Below are positions 11,250 through 22,273 of a stretch of DNA of 64,000 nt, piece by piece. Position 1 is the first letter of the stretch, and every line of letters starts with the position of its first letter. The DNA comes from Anastrepha obliqua (taxonomy: Eukaryota; Arthropoda; Insecta; Diptera; Tephritidae). The translations under genes and the position numbers were made by a program. The notes beneath the pieces were generated by a model, which searched no databases, was not told the origin of the DNA, and worked only from the letters and a program-made list of their open reading frames with translations. The stretch lies in the NCBI RefSeq assembly GCF_027943255.1, contig NC_072893.1, positions 43,174,001-43,238,000 of the forward strand, in the 5' to 3' direction.

Positions 11250-11999
11250 AAATACTGTTTTCGCATTTTCACGGATGACTCCAGGACCGAGCATGGCTCC
11301 GACTCTGGGGTCTATGTGGAATCCAGCAGGACAAACCTGCACTTTGCTTTGAGAATGCATGCTTCTGTGTTCCAAGCGGAGGTGTATGCGGTTCAAGAAA
11401 CGATGAACTTTGTTGTGGAAAACCGATAGAGAGGCAGATCTATATGTGTCTGCAGCGACAGCCGCGCGATAGTTGCGCTCATGGCCTTAGACAGCCCCCC
11501 AACTGCATCAGGGGTAGTCAAGTCCTGTAAATCTAGGCTGAACTATGTCGGTAGACAAAATAGCCTGCTACTAACATGGATCCCGGGACACGTGGGTGTC
11601 GTGGGTAACGAGACCACTGACTCCTTAGCTAAGATAGGCTCTGAGGCCAACTTCTTTGGCCCAGAGCCCGTTTTGCCAATCCCTTCTGCGGCTAGGAGGC
11701 TGGTTGGACTGGTGACGGGCCGTTTTCTATGGGCAAAGCACATGGCAAAGGTAAGTATCTCAGTACTGTACTCTGCCCGGTTTGTGAAGAGGAGGACGAG
11801 AAGACGGACCACTTCTTGTGCGTCTGCGCCGCCTTCGCTCGAATCAAGCTTGAGGTATTTGGCACTGATGTATAAAGAAGCGACCACCTTGGCTCCTTGG
11901 CACCACAAGATCTACTCAGATTTCTGCGGAGATCGGGTAGATTTAAAGATAATTAAAAGGGAATCCAAGTGTAGTACACTGGACTTGAATAATGTCTGA
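11250..11999 (+). pseudogene. non-LTR retrotransposon RNase H domain and C-terminus, degraded
   Basis: Begins directly after the mariner end with an RNase H opening (RIFTDDSRTEHGSDSGVYVE), then SVFQAEVYAV, a DSRA block at about 11457-11470 and the diagnostic LLLTWIPGHVGVVGNE followed by TGRFLWAKHM and a Cys-rich tail (RFVKRRTRRRTTSC, frame-shifted). RNase H removes the RNA strand during target-primed reverse transcription in Jockey/R1/I-type LINEs. The reverse transcriptase is absent; a stop at 11428 and frameshifts around 11760 make it dead. Confidence 0.8.
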
Positions 12000-12663
12000 G
12001 TGCTGTACTTGCTACTGTACTTGACAAAAAAAAGAGGTGCTATCAATTGTACATGGAGATATATATGCTTGTACACATCTATTTACAAAAAACAAACGAA
12101 AAAACAATTTATTCTCATATTTCCCCACACTGTCAAAATATTGAAGAAGATGTCATTTCCTTTCATTTCATTCGAAAGCTCATCTGATTGACACACGACT
12201 GACTGGCTTCTGCACAAATAAATGAAGTGTAAAAAATACTACCAATTAGCTGAAAATATCACAGAGGCGAACAAATCAATTTGAAGTGAAGCACGGCGGG
12301 AAATTGTGCTTTTGAAAGGCATTTATACTTACGTCAATTATTGTTGTAGTGCTGAGTTCTTGACACTGGGCGTTCGAGACCGAACGCGTGCGGAACCAAT
12401 TGTAATACTTATTAAAAAAAAATACTTCTTCCGCGATGACGCGTGCGATGAGGAATCTCTCATAAATACTACTTTACCGGTAAAACAGTATGCACGACTT
12501 GTAGCATCACAGCTGCACCTACATACAGTGGCGCTATAAAGAACTCGGACATACATAGCATGCAGCTTCAAATACAAAATTTTTGTAAGAAATGCAAGTA
12601 AAATTTTGTATCGTTCTATTTTCCTATTGGGTATTTAAATAGGATTTAAAAAATAATAATATT
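12000..12663. other. intergenic DNA, nothing recognised
   Basis: No protein family is visible. It probably holds the 3' tail of the LINE at its left end (11999-12030) and unclassified AT-rich DNA after it. Confidence 0.3.
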
Positions 12664-13510
12664 AGGTTCACTGTTCATCTTTTGAGGCTATCCACGGATC
12701 AAGCCATTTTTTGATGCCTTCAAATGAATGGAACTGCTGGTCAGCTAGACCAAGTGCCATCGATCGGAACAGGTGATAATCGGACGGTGCAATATCTGGA
12801 AAATATGGCGAGTGGGGTAGAATTTCCCATTTCAGTGTTTCCAGGTATGTTTTAACGGGTTTGGCAACATGAGGCCGAGCGTTTCCATTCATATGCTTCT
12901 CAGCGTATTCCGGCCACCTCTTGCGTAGTGCTCGGATCAATCGCATCAATTGAAGTCGATACCAATCCCCAGTGATGGTTTCGCTTGGTTGCTGTTCGCT
13001 GTTTCTGAATCATTCCCAAAGCATGCAATCGCATGGAAAAGGATTGGCGGGTAACTCCTAATGCTGAAGCAAGCTTTTCTTCATTTGACACGAATCCACA
13101 TTGAGCAAAGCCTCCAATTCAGCGTCTTCGAAGGTTTTTAGCCTTCCTTCACGCGGACGATCGTCAACATTAAAATCACCGTCTTTGAAGCGACGGAACC
13201 AATCTCGGCATGTTGTTTCACTTAAACCAGCATCTCCATAAAATTTTTGTAGCTCTCGATGCGCTTCAGCCGCCGTTTTTTTCGAATGAGAGAGGAAAAT
13301 CAACACTTCCCGCAAATGACGATTATTCGGCACAAAATCAGTAATTTTCACAAAAGTATATGAGACCAAAACAAAATCACTAATGTGTCGAAGCAGTTTG
13401 TTTACCAAATGTCTAAGCTTGGTTTATGACGTTTAGGTTATGTTAGAATCGACTAGCACACACTGCTGACGTTATCCATTGAAAAACAGCGGGAACTTAG
13501 TAGCGCACCT
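12664..13510 (-). mobile_element. mariner element of mauritiana type, internally deleted
   Basis: The minus strand starts at TTAGGTGCGCTACTAAGTTC (rc of 13491-13510), the terminal repeat, and then encodes FVPNNRHLREVLIFLSHSKK, TTCRDWFRRFKDGDF, VDDRPREGR and LGMIQKQ, as in mauritiana-type mariners. It then jumps to RPEYAEKHMNGNARPH and SPYFPDIAPSDYHLF, ending SKDEQ at 12668. The first catalytic aspartate block is deleted between about 13010 and 12960, the second D reads as N (HMNGNARPH), and frames shift near 13070. The 3' terminal repeat appears lost: only TTAGGTTCACTG remains at 12663-12674. Confidence 0.8.
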
Positions 13511-13512
13511 AA

Positions 13513-13905
13513 AATAAAATTGAGTAGATTTCCAATTAGGGCATTAGTAGGGGAACTCACAGGATATTGTCTCATAAGAAATCACGCAAAGAGATTAGTC
13601 CTTTACATGCTTGAGTTCTGTCAGTGCTGAAGAAATGAGGAGTAGTTGGAAACAATGCAACACCTTTTTTACACATGCTCGGCTCTGGCCAGAAGCAGGG
13701 ACCGATATTTAAGATCTTACTTCCTAATGAATATGGATGATCTATACACTTTAGGTATCAAGAACATTTTAAGCTTTGACCAAAGTTCAGGGAAATGTAG
13801 CCCAACTCCTGCGGCTCACAACGAACTTATTTCGTGGTCTAAGAGGCATTGCTGCCCCGATGTGCGATACAGCTGCCAAACCTTACCTAACATATGAAGT
13901 ACATA
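13513..13905 (+). pseudogene. non-LTR retrotransposon C-terminal tail
   Basis: Encodes RALVGELTGYCLIRNHAKRL, a Cys pair (EFCQC) and METMQHLFYTCSALARSRDRY, the zinc-knuckle tail that follows RNase H in Jockey/R1-like LINEs, followed by a stretch ending KCSPTPA. Stops at 13627 and 13635 break the frame. It abuts the mariner end at 13510, so the mariner may have inserted at or near its edge. Confidence 0.7.
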
Positions 13906-14437
13906 ATGAGGTTTGAGGTATTTACAGATATTTCTTTAATAAAATAAGCATTGAACACTTTCATTTTAAGCCGATCCGATAAAAATTGCTCGAATTGAGC
14001 CGATCTTCTGATTTAATTGCGTTAAGTTAACGCCTCTATTTTATATGCAATAACGTCACAAATTAATTTAAATCGACTTGGTGGCTGTTCTTTAAAAAGT
14101 TTCACATAATAATTTCGTGGCATTTGAATTGTCATTCACTCCATCAATGCTAAAAATTATTACCGATAAAACCAATAAAGAAGGTTTTAGAGTTATTGTT
14201 GCTGATTTGCGAAACATCAACGATATTTGGATTCGCGCATGTACACCACACGAAAAAAGTATAAGACCAACTAAATTTCTTATATTTTTATTATCAATTT
14301 AGGGCTAACAATTTAGGATTTTAGTGTTTTAACTTTTACTGATAAATTTTTAAAAAGTATCCAGAAATAAGCAGATCTCACGAAACTTATAATATATGAA
14401 TTATTAAGAAAAGTTAAATCTACAGAAAGAAAAAAGG
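13906..14437. other. AT-rich DNA, nothing recognised
   Basis: A 61-codon plus-strand frame at 14117-14302 has no family features. No repeats or RNA genes were seen. Confidence 0.3.
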
Positions 14438-14944
14438 AAAGGTGTTATTTTAAATTGGATTGCGCTACCGGAAGATTATTAACGGTTTTTTATGGCCGAA
14501 ATTGGATGGTATTGATCTGGACAACGTTTATTTTCAACAAGACGGCGCTACGTGCCACACAAGCAACGAAACCATTGATCTTTGTCGGGAAAAGTTTCCG
14601 GATCGTGTTATCTCTCGAAGAGGTGATCACAATTGGCCACCGAGATCTTGTGATTTAGCACCTTGTGACTTTTTTCTTTGGTGCCACGTTAAAGAGAAGG
14701 TCTACGCCAACAGCCAGGATGGATTCAAGACCTCAAAGATGGAATTCGTGAGTACATAGGGCAGCCACTTTGCAATTCGACTATGGAAAATTTCATGGAA
14801 AGGCTGTAACGTAGTCGTGGTGGTCATTTGCTTGATGTTATTTTCCACTATTAACGGCAAACCTTCGTCCTTATAATGAAACAAACATCCCTTCATTTAT
14901 ATTAAAATATAGCATTTTTCTTTGAATATCAAAATAACACCTCT
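14438..14944 (+). mobile_element. DD41D element, family R5, 5'-deleted
   Basis: The ends GGTGTTATTTTAAAT (14441) and the inverted AAAATAACACC (14931-14941) form terminal repeats. The interior encodes the transposase C-terminal half: DNVYFQQDGATCHTSNET then RVISRRGDHNWPPRSCDLAP and CDFFLW. I count 41 residues between the second and third catalytic D, the rosa-type DD41D spacing. The first catalytic D and all upstream domains are missing and the frame is lost after KEKVYANSQ. Confidence 0.75.
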
Positions 14945-17217
14945 TATTGGAAAACCCTTTATATAGGTATATATGTACATATATTATATTCTTGGATATA
15001 CTTGAACTCATGCGTGAAAATTTGCTAGCAAGGAGTATCGAACAGGTGTGCTGCCGTGCGAACAAAATTTGTATAAAATGAAATATTTTTATAAAAAGTA
15101 AAATAAGTATAAATATAATATATATGTCACGCTGCTATTACTGTGCACGTAAGTGTACATGTACCCTAAGATCATGTATCAACAATTCCAAAAGCGTTCT
15201 ATCGGTAGCTACATTCTGCATACACCGGATTTACACAAGGAGGCATCTGGAAGGGAGACACTGGAAATTGTCTTTTCATGTCTCATTCGCGGCCACACGG
15301 GCAAAATTGTTTTCGGCAACATTTTGACATTTAATGCTTTAGCATCGTCTGTTTCGGATGTATTCTCGCACGCGCTTACATGTAAAGCGGAAAACATTCG
15401 TCAACAATTTCTTAAATATATGAATGAAAAATGCAAACTGGTTAAATAATAAATAATTTGTTGTTTTTTTATTTAAATATATTTATGAATTATTGTACTT
15501 AAATAAAAAAAAATTAAATTAAAAATACTTCATACATAAATAATTAACTTAAAATTAACTTGAGTGTCTAGTAATGCGGAGAAAATTAGAATTCAACATA
15601 AAAATGCCCCATAATATATTTTAAATTATACCTACTTTACTAGCAAAAATAATCGTGCATTTCCCAAGCAGTGTTCGGATGTTTGTCATCTTTGTTATAT
15701 TCCGTTTGCTTGAAAACCAACACATAACTCAGAACCTTCTCCCACAAAAGAAGAAAACAAATGAAGCAACTGTCAAAAATTGCTTTGAGATTGGAAATAC
15801 GAATAAGAAGAGCAAAGCGTGTCGCCAGTACAGGAGACAAATTCACTTCTCTCTTCCGCGGCCGTCCTTCACCCCCGAACAAAATGTTTCCCTTCCAGAT
15901 GTCTCCTCGGGTAAATGGGCACATAGTCTGACTGAGTTTTTGAATTGAAATACATGAATTTTTAAGGCCTACGGCCTAAATGTAGGCTATACTTTTGAAA
16001 AAAGTTTATATTTTGGTGAAAGATTATACTGCAAAGTTGTACGGAAACGTGTACAGGGTAGCTTTGGACAAAAGTTAACTTGAATAAGCTTAGAAAGCTT
16101 TCTATGTGAACTTTTTACTACAAACTTTAAATGTTTCTTCAACATTTGTAAGCACTTGAAAAATATATCAAATCAAATAAGAGTCTATTGTAGCCAATTG
16201 AGCTTTGTGGCGAATGTCATTCGCGAATTTTAGTAAAATATTTGCTTCTTTTTTAGAAATTTTTAAATTTTAAATAATTATTTAACAGGCCTTGCTCCAT
16301 ATAACTCGGTTATAATGAGCATATCTGCAAACATTTACATTTCAAAGTTTGAGTTATATACTTACGTGATTGTCGGGGTGATTTAACTGATTAATTCAAA
16401 CAGAGACCCAAGCCTAAACCATTTAGCCCTCATGAATGTAGCTACTTATTCAAGCTCGGTACCGCGCGTTATTATTAAAACACAAGAAAAAAATCCTTAC
16501 ATATATATATTTTGACAACTAGCAAATACTCGATAAATCGATTTTTTATAGATAATTATTAATTAATCTTCAGGTTTCCGAAACAAATTAACTGAACAAT
16601 TGTGATATCGGGGTCTCAGAAGGTTACACATACCGTTTGTAGTGATGCAGCTATAGCCAGTAATCGGCTTATGATTTCTCGAAGTGAGACTATTTGACAC
16701 CTCACTCTCGACGGAAAAGTAAGACGGCGAGTAAGCGTACGATACTGTCGGCGATATCAACTTTGGGAGGACCTTTAGCCGAAAAATTGTGTATTGTATA
16801 ATTGTATATATTATATAACAGAAATTTCTGATGGGCAGATCTCAAGGTAAAAGCTAGATAGGGTATATACTTACCTCCCTAAAAAATGATAAAAAATCGT
16901 ATCAAAATATACTATAGGTCGACTTACTATATCAGCGTTGGTATATCCAGCGAATTTTGGCGTTACATCAAAATTTCCAAAAAATAGAAATCTTTGGTGG
17001 GCTTACCAAAGTTCACTTAAAGAAAGTCCTCAACGACTAGGAATGCACAGAATTCATACCGCATTGGATGAAGGGTCCCGAAAATAGGCAGACAAAATAG
17101 TTTATCTTTGTTTCTAGAAGGGCTACTAATAGGCTCCTAAACCTCGACATAAAGAACTTACAAACTATCGCTGGATACTATACAGATCATTGTAGTTTTA
17201 GTTAACATAATACAAGG
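14945..17217. other. long unassigned stretch with two unrecognised open frames
   Basis: Two frames stand out by length only: 15153-15449 (+), 98 codons with RGHTGKIVFGNIL and ending NEKCKLVK; and 15640-15924 (-), 94 codons starting MCPFTRGDIWKGN. Neither resembles a family I know, and neither has a convincing start context. Around 16990-17200 (+) the text LLNRLLNLDIKNLQTIAGYY followed by TDHCS resembles the C-terminal LTGHC block of LINE RNase H tails and may be a very old remnant. The rest is AT-rich. Confidence 0.3.
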
Positions 17218-18120
17218 TGTAGACGAAAATAAACAAGACTAAGCAAAAATAAAAACGACAGGAGCTTTGTTATGATAACTTCGAATTTATTTATTTAAAA
17301 TAGTCCCGTCTGACCTCGATTACTGTTTTGCCCGATCTAAAAGCTTTTCGAAAGAGTGTTTGAAGTCATTGACCGGAATGCTCTAATGTCTAATAAATCT
17401 ATCGGATTCACGTCTGGTGGCTTTGAGAGCTATTGTGTGGACGTTATGAAGTTCGGAACGTTGGTTTTTAGCCATTCTTGGTTCACTTGAGCTTTGTGAG
17501 ACGGTGCCGAGACCTGTTGAAACATCCATGGTATGCCACGGAAATGTTTGTCTGCTCATGGCTTCAAAGCAACCTCCAAAATACTTTCCATTCCATTTCC
17601 CATTGACGCCAGGCTCAATGAAAACGATTGGAGGCGAGTGCTGCCTCCTGGTGGCCAATCGATGACTCAAATTCTCTTATGAACGGCCGGTCAAATAAAT
17701 CCTATCATTTTAGGAGTTTACGAATTGCTCAATTTGAAGAAATTGCCTCGTCAGGAAACCCTATGTTCAGAAATTATCCGTTTTGGGCCAAGCGAAGCAA
17801 CTTCTTCGCTTGACTTTGCCATCATTTTTCAGTATGCGGCGGATGCTACGGTCAGATATTTTCAGTTCTTTTGCCATTTGATTGGAATTTTTTCCGGGAT
17901 TTCGCTCAAGTCGCTTCTTCACTTTTTGAACCATTTCATGTGACGTTGCAGCCACCTTCACAACGTTTCGCGATGCTACCAGTACCATTGTAACGAGTTA
18001 AGATGCTCGAGCTCACGAACAATCGCTGGTTGTGATTTTCCAACCAAATATAATGCAATCACTCTGTTAAGCTTGAAATTCATTACTGATTTTCTTTTTT
18101 CGCGTTTACTCTCGGCAATA
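17218..18120 (-). mobile_element. maT-like Tc1/mariner element (DD37D family), truncated
   Basis: The minus strand encodes, from about 18082 leftwards, MNFKLNRVIALYLVGKS, QKVKKRLERNPGKNSNQM, KELKISDRSIRRILKN and later PPIVFIEPGVNGKWNGKYF, closely like the copy at 22274-23542. The region with the first catalytic block is deleted between about 17760 and 17650, and the QQDSAPSH block is only an altered trace (VSTGLGTVSQSSSEP). Its 5' terminus is missing: DD41D element R2 begins at 18121, about 40 bp upstream of the start codon. Confidence 0.75.
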
Positions 18121-18287
18121 TAAAGGGTGACTTTTTAACTATTATCTTTTTAAACAGTTGGCTTTAACAGCTGACGCACGTTTCGTGTTTTGTTTCACTG
18201 TCAAACATCTTCAGGTTGGTCTATAATTTAACCATGAATCGTCTTACAAACGAACAACGCTTGCAAATCATTGAATTTTATTATAAA

Positions 18288-19428
18288 CTAGCATTACCCA
18301 GTGGGCTTCGCACCACCATACATAAAATGTTTTTTTTATATCGTAAGAAATTTTTCATATTAAGTTTTCTTTATAGAACTCGTAAAATGTTTAAACAGTT
18401 GAATTAGTTGATTTTTTTCATTCAACATACTTTCTAAAGATGTCACAATAGCCTTTTCTGTACTTTTTTAAAATTTGATTGTGGTGGTCACCTATATACA
18501 GGTAAGGTGAAAGAGCCGATAAAAACTTGTAATTAAACTTTGATTCTTTAATTTCCATTTCAATTTTTTGCGCTAAATAAATTATGCTAAAATAAATAAA
18601 GTTAAAAATGTGTTTCCAGTTCCTCCTGGAGCATTCAATTTTTTATTACATTTTCGTCCAAAATGACTTGCAATTCGATATTGCAATGCAGCATAACAGC
18701 GATGGAGCTCTGAAATACGTTGTAATTTCTCATTTCTACGATACAAAACAATATCTCGTGGCCGAAACTGTTCACCAACCACAACAATGGCTACTTCATC
18801 AATCGTTGGTACATTGAATCGTCTGGCGTGCTCCCCAATTGGTGTTTTATGGGCTTTTATTATGATTTTGTGGCTATCGGTGGGTATCAGATCGAGTGCC
18901 ACTTTGAACAATTTCACCAATTCATTGTGTTGATGGAACATTGTTTGCAATTCATTCACGATTGATCTTCTCGTATTCGTCGAAATTGCACAGCGCTGAT
19001 CTAATTCACGATTATCATCACCAATAAAATATATTTGCAAAAATTGATGGTCACCATCTGGGAATGGTAGCAAAGACCCAGCTCTATGGTATATTTGACC
19101 TTGAATCTGTAAAGTTCGAGAAATATATGTAGATAACGGATCTGAATTTAACATAATACACTTACAACAACAACAGTACAAAAGAAACGCTCAAAAGCGG
19201 CTGTGTATTTGTTGTTGTTTTTCCCATACAGGCATTTCGTATGAGAGGAAACCATTACTCACATAAAATGTCATAACTCAGGAACGGCTGCATCGATTTC
19301 AATCAAACTTCACACAAACCACCTCCTCAAAGATAGAAAAGAACTCTAAAATTTTTGTGCCGATCGGTTTGGCGGTTCTTGAGTTATAAGATTACCAAGG
19401 AAATGTAACTTCTTTTTATATATATAGA
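18288..19428 (-). mobile_element. Helitron, non-autonomous deletion derivative
   Basis: On the minus strand the element starts TCTATATATATAAAAAGAAG (19428 leftwards) and ends with a GC-containing palindrome (GCCCACTGGGT) 7 bp before CTAG at 18288-18291: the TC...CTRR ends of Helitrons. It lies between A (18287) and T (19429), the AT target rule, with no target duplication. Length is 1141 bp against several kb for autonomous copies. The empty site is confirmed by the R2 copy at 31197-32090. Confidence 0.9.
18582..19110 (-). pseudogene. Helitron Rep-helicase fragment (Helitron_like_N joined to Walker A)
   Basis: The minus frame encodes the region known as Helitron_like_N: GSLLPFPDGDHQFLQIYFIG, ELDQRC, FHQHNELVKLFK, ALDLIPTDSHKIIIKAHKTP, FNVPTIDEVAIVVVGEQF, RDIVLYRRN and LHRCYAALQYRI. 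It then jumps straight to NAPGGTGNTFL, which looks like the Pif1-family helicase Walker A block (GGTGKT) with the essential Lys changed to Asn. The HUH nuclease upstream and the other helicase motifs are gone. Autonomous Helitrons use these domains for rolling-circle-like transposition; this one cannot. Confidence 0.85.
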
Positions 19429-20463
19429 TTAAAAATGCGTGTTTTGTTAAGAAAGTTTATCGCGCGCTTCTTCCATTTTATGGTCAGTTTAATCGACCCA
19501 CTGAAGCGGCTATTCGAGCTATTGTGACTAAATTTAGAGTGCGAACTGAAGAAAATATCGCAGCTGTATCGGCCAGTGTTAATGATGACCATCAATTATC
19601 GATTCGTCGCCGTTCGCAGCAATTGGGCATCTGTTACTCAACAACGTGAAAAATTTTGCGAAAGGATTTAGGTGTGAAACCTTTCAAAATGCAACTGGTG
19701 CAAGAATTGAAGCCGAACGACCTACCGCAACGCAGAATTTTTGGTGAACGGGCTCTTGGAAAGTTGGCCGAAGATCCACTTTTTTATCGAAAAATTATGT
19801 TCAGCGACGAAGCTCTTTTTTGGATCAATGGGTACGTAAGTAAGCAGAATTGTCGATTTTGGAATGAAGATCAGCCAGAAGAATTGCAAGAGCTACCAAT
19901 CTATCCAGAAAAGGTCACAGTTTGGAGCGGCTTATGGGCTGGAGGTATCATTGGACTATACTTCTTCAAAGATGCTGAGAATCGTAACATAACTGTGAAT
20001 GGTGAGCGCTACTGTGAAATCATATCCAAGTTAATTTTGCCCAAAATGCAAGAGCTTGACTTGCATGACATTTGGTTTCAGCAAGACGGTGCCACATGCC
20101 ACACAGCACGTGTAACAATGGACTTGTTGAGAGGCGAGTTCGGTAAACATTAATATAACGCCTTTCGATTAATTTTTGTGGGGCTATGTTAAAGCTCATG
20201 TCTATTCAGACAAGCCTGCTTGAATTAACGCATTGAAAGACAAAGACATTTATATGTGAGATACCGGCCGAAACATTGAAAAGAGTATGCCAAAATTGGA
20301 CTAAGCGGATGGACCATTTGAAGCGCAGTCGCGGTTAACATTTGCATGAAATAATCTTCAAACATTAAATTAATCGATTTAAATAAAAATGTCATGCATT
20401 TTTCTGAATTTTACTTGTATTGTTTTGCAAAGCTTTCCTACAGCTCTTAAAAAATCACCCTTA

Positions 20464-21870
20464 TTATTACCGCGCGCTTGTAAACAATAGTAAGGACTGT
20501 CATTTAGCCAACTACCAGATGCCTGTGCATCAGCTGCGCGAGCGGTCTAAAGTTGTTTACACTTCGAGAGCCGGACCCTGTATCATTCTTGGGCGAGGTC
20601 ATATCAAATTGTTTTTTATAAATAATTGAGAATTTGAGAGTGTTGAAAATCTGCAAATCATCAATCATCTTTCCGTGCACTACTCGACTACTCTACGACG
20701 TCCATTAGGTAACTTAAAAATTTTTGGATTTCATTTTTTATTTTGCTGCACTGTGTCATTTAAAAGCTATGGAAAATATTAACGTATTCAATAATTTTTT
20801 ATAAAAAAAAGATTACGAAAATTATTTGGCTTTAACAAAATCCACGTCACCGTTTGTGGAAAAATTGTTTCTCGTCCTAGTAGCGGTTTAGACTACATTT
20901 ACTTTTACATATCCAAAGAAAATATTAAGACATAAAATATATTTTTCACGCAATAAAATATATGCACGTGTGCTTGTGCATATTTCTGTCATCTAAAATG
21001 TACCAAAAGCATTTGAATAAATATATTTTTGTGTACCATATGCGCAGACATATTTATTTGTTAAGTCAGTAAGTTGACTCATTAAAAGTTGCAGCGAGTA
21101 AAATAATTAATTTAATTATGCATAAAATGTAGAGCTGCATACACAAACACACAGATTTTACACTTGAAATTAACCCAGTTTATTATGGTCGCAAGCGGGC
21201 AAAATATGAGACATATGAAAATAAAAGGAAAAATAATTTTAATACTAAATATAAAGCAAATGAGTGAGCAAACAAAAGAAGAAGAAGATGCAAATCTTCG
21301 TGCATCACTCGAAGGCAAATTAGTCAAAATATTTGGCGCGCAAGTTGACTAAATTGTGGCTGTGAGCAGATGTGGCCGCCGCATGACGAGAAAGTAACGA
21401 AAATATGCATTATTAAAAATAATAAAGAAAGAGAAAACTCAAAAACATTATTTGTAAACACTTAGGTATGTATTTGGTATGTATGTGTGTATCATATATG
21501 AATGTGTGTATCATATTTGTATGTATGTATAACGTGCAAATAATTTAGTCGGCCGAGTGTGGAAAATGTATCGATTTGGAAATGGATATGAATGGGCACT
21601 TGTGTTGGATGTCGCTGCCTGTTTGTTTTTACTGTCATGTTCAATTGGCAAACAACACGACTTTCTGTCGGCGCATTTGGCAACCATAAGTTGGCAGTAA
21701 GACAAATTCACAAAAAGCATTTGGTTTACACGAAAACTTTACAATTAGCGAATAGGAAGTGGGTATTAAATAAATACTTAGGGGTGATGCAAGGTAAAAA
21801 ATTGTGTATGAAAAATCAAAATCAAAAAAGTAGTTAGTCATAATTTTTCAATGAAATTTGGATGAATAAT
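20464..21870. other. intergenic DNA, nothing recognised
   Basis: AT-rich sequence with short simple repeats (GTATGTAT near 21470-21530). Open frames at 21592-21837 (+) and 21511-21720 (-) have no family features and overlap each other. Confidence 0.3.
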
Positions 21871-22040
21871 ACAAGGTGGCGCAATATTTATCAATCACTA
21901 TATCGGAAGATTTATAATTTTTGTACATGGCGTCGTTCGTCGATCATATTTGACATTTGCGAGTTAAACAGCTGACAGCTGCAAAATACAAACAGACAAA
22001 CAATGGGGTGCAAAGGTCAAAGTAATGGTTATGGTAGTGG
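21871..22040. repeat. dispersed repeat with ACAAGGTGGCGCA terminus
   Basis: Starts TACAAGGTGGCGCAAT and shares, with the segment at 59638-59780, GGTGGCGCAA, ATTTATAAT, CAGCTGCA, ACAAACAGA and AGGTCAAA in the same order and spacing. It also resembles the text around 24700-24780, which ends with an inverted CCCACCTTGCATG. It may be a MITE family; both ends could not be fixed in one copy. Confidence 0.5.
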
Positions 22041-22273
22041 TTGTATGAGTTGGGGTAAGGCCTTTATGCACTGCAACCAGACTCGTATTTTGTGCTTAAT
22101 TTAATTATTTAGCATTTCGCGGAATCGAACACGCTCCTTAAGAGGGAGCATTTGTAAGTCTTCATTCTCTAGTACATAGGTACGAGCTCAAGATTCTGTG
22201 TCTCCTGTGACCTAATGCTTGGTGATTAAGTGATCCATGGACTCCTCTTTACCACAGCAGAACCTGCTTAAAA

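Larger units (their letters stand above)
18234..20337 (+). pseudogene. DD41D transposase pseudogene (family R2)
   Basis: Starts ATG at 18234 (MNRLTNEQRLQIIEFYYK), is cut by the Helitron after 18287 and resumes at 19429 with NACFVKKVYRALLPFYGQFN, then RTEENIAAVSASV, LGVKPFKMQLVQELKPND, the first catalytic block FSDEALFWINGYVSKQNCRF, TVWSGLWAGGIIGLYFFKD, VTVNG-like NITVNGERY and IWFQQDGATCHTARVTMDLL. The frame ends at a stop at 20151 (GEFGKH*), and the PPRSCDLTPLDFFLWG segment with the third D is deleted or frame-shifted (YNAFRLIFVGLC). This is cut-and-paste transposase; inactive here. An in-frame stop also interrupts at 19648. Confidence 0.85.
18121..20463 (+). mobile_element. DD41D element, family R2, split by a Helitron
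   Basis: The left end TAAAGGGTGACTTTTTAA (18121) is matched by the inverted right end (rc of 20444-20462, AAGGGTGATTTTTTAAGAGC). Without the Helitron the element would be about 1.2 kb, as expected. A second, shorter copy at 31197-32090 confirms the uninterrupted sequence at the Helitron site. Confidence 0.85.

Noticed and set aside
15640..15948. Overlapping frames on both strands (94 and 97 codons)
   Set aside because: They overlap each other, have no family features, and lie in a region without other coding signs; mentioned only as unassigned.
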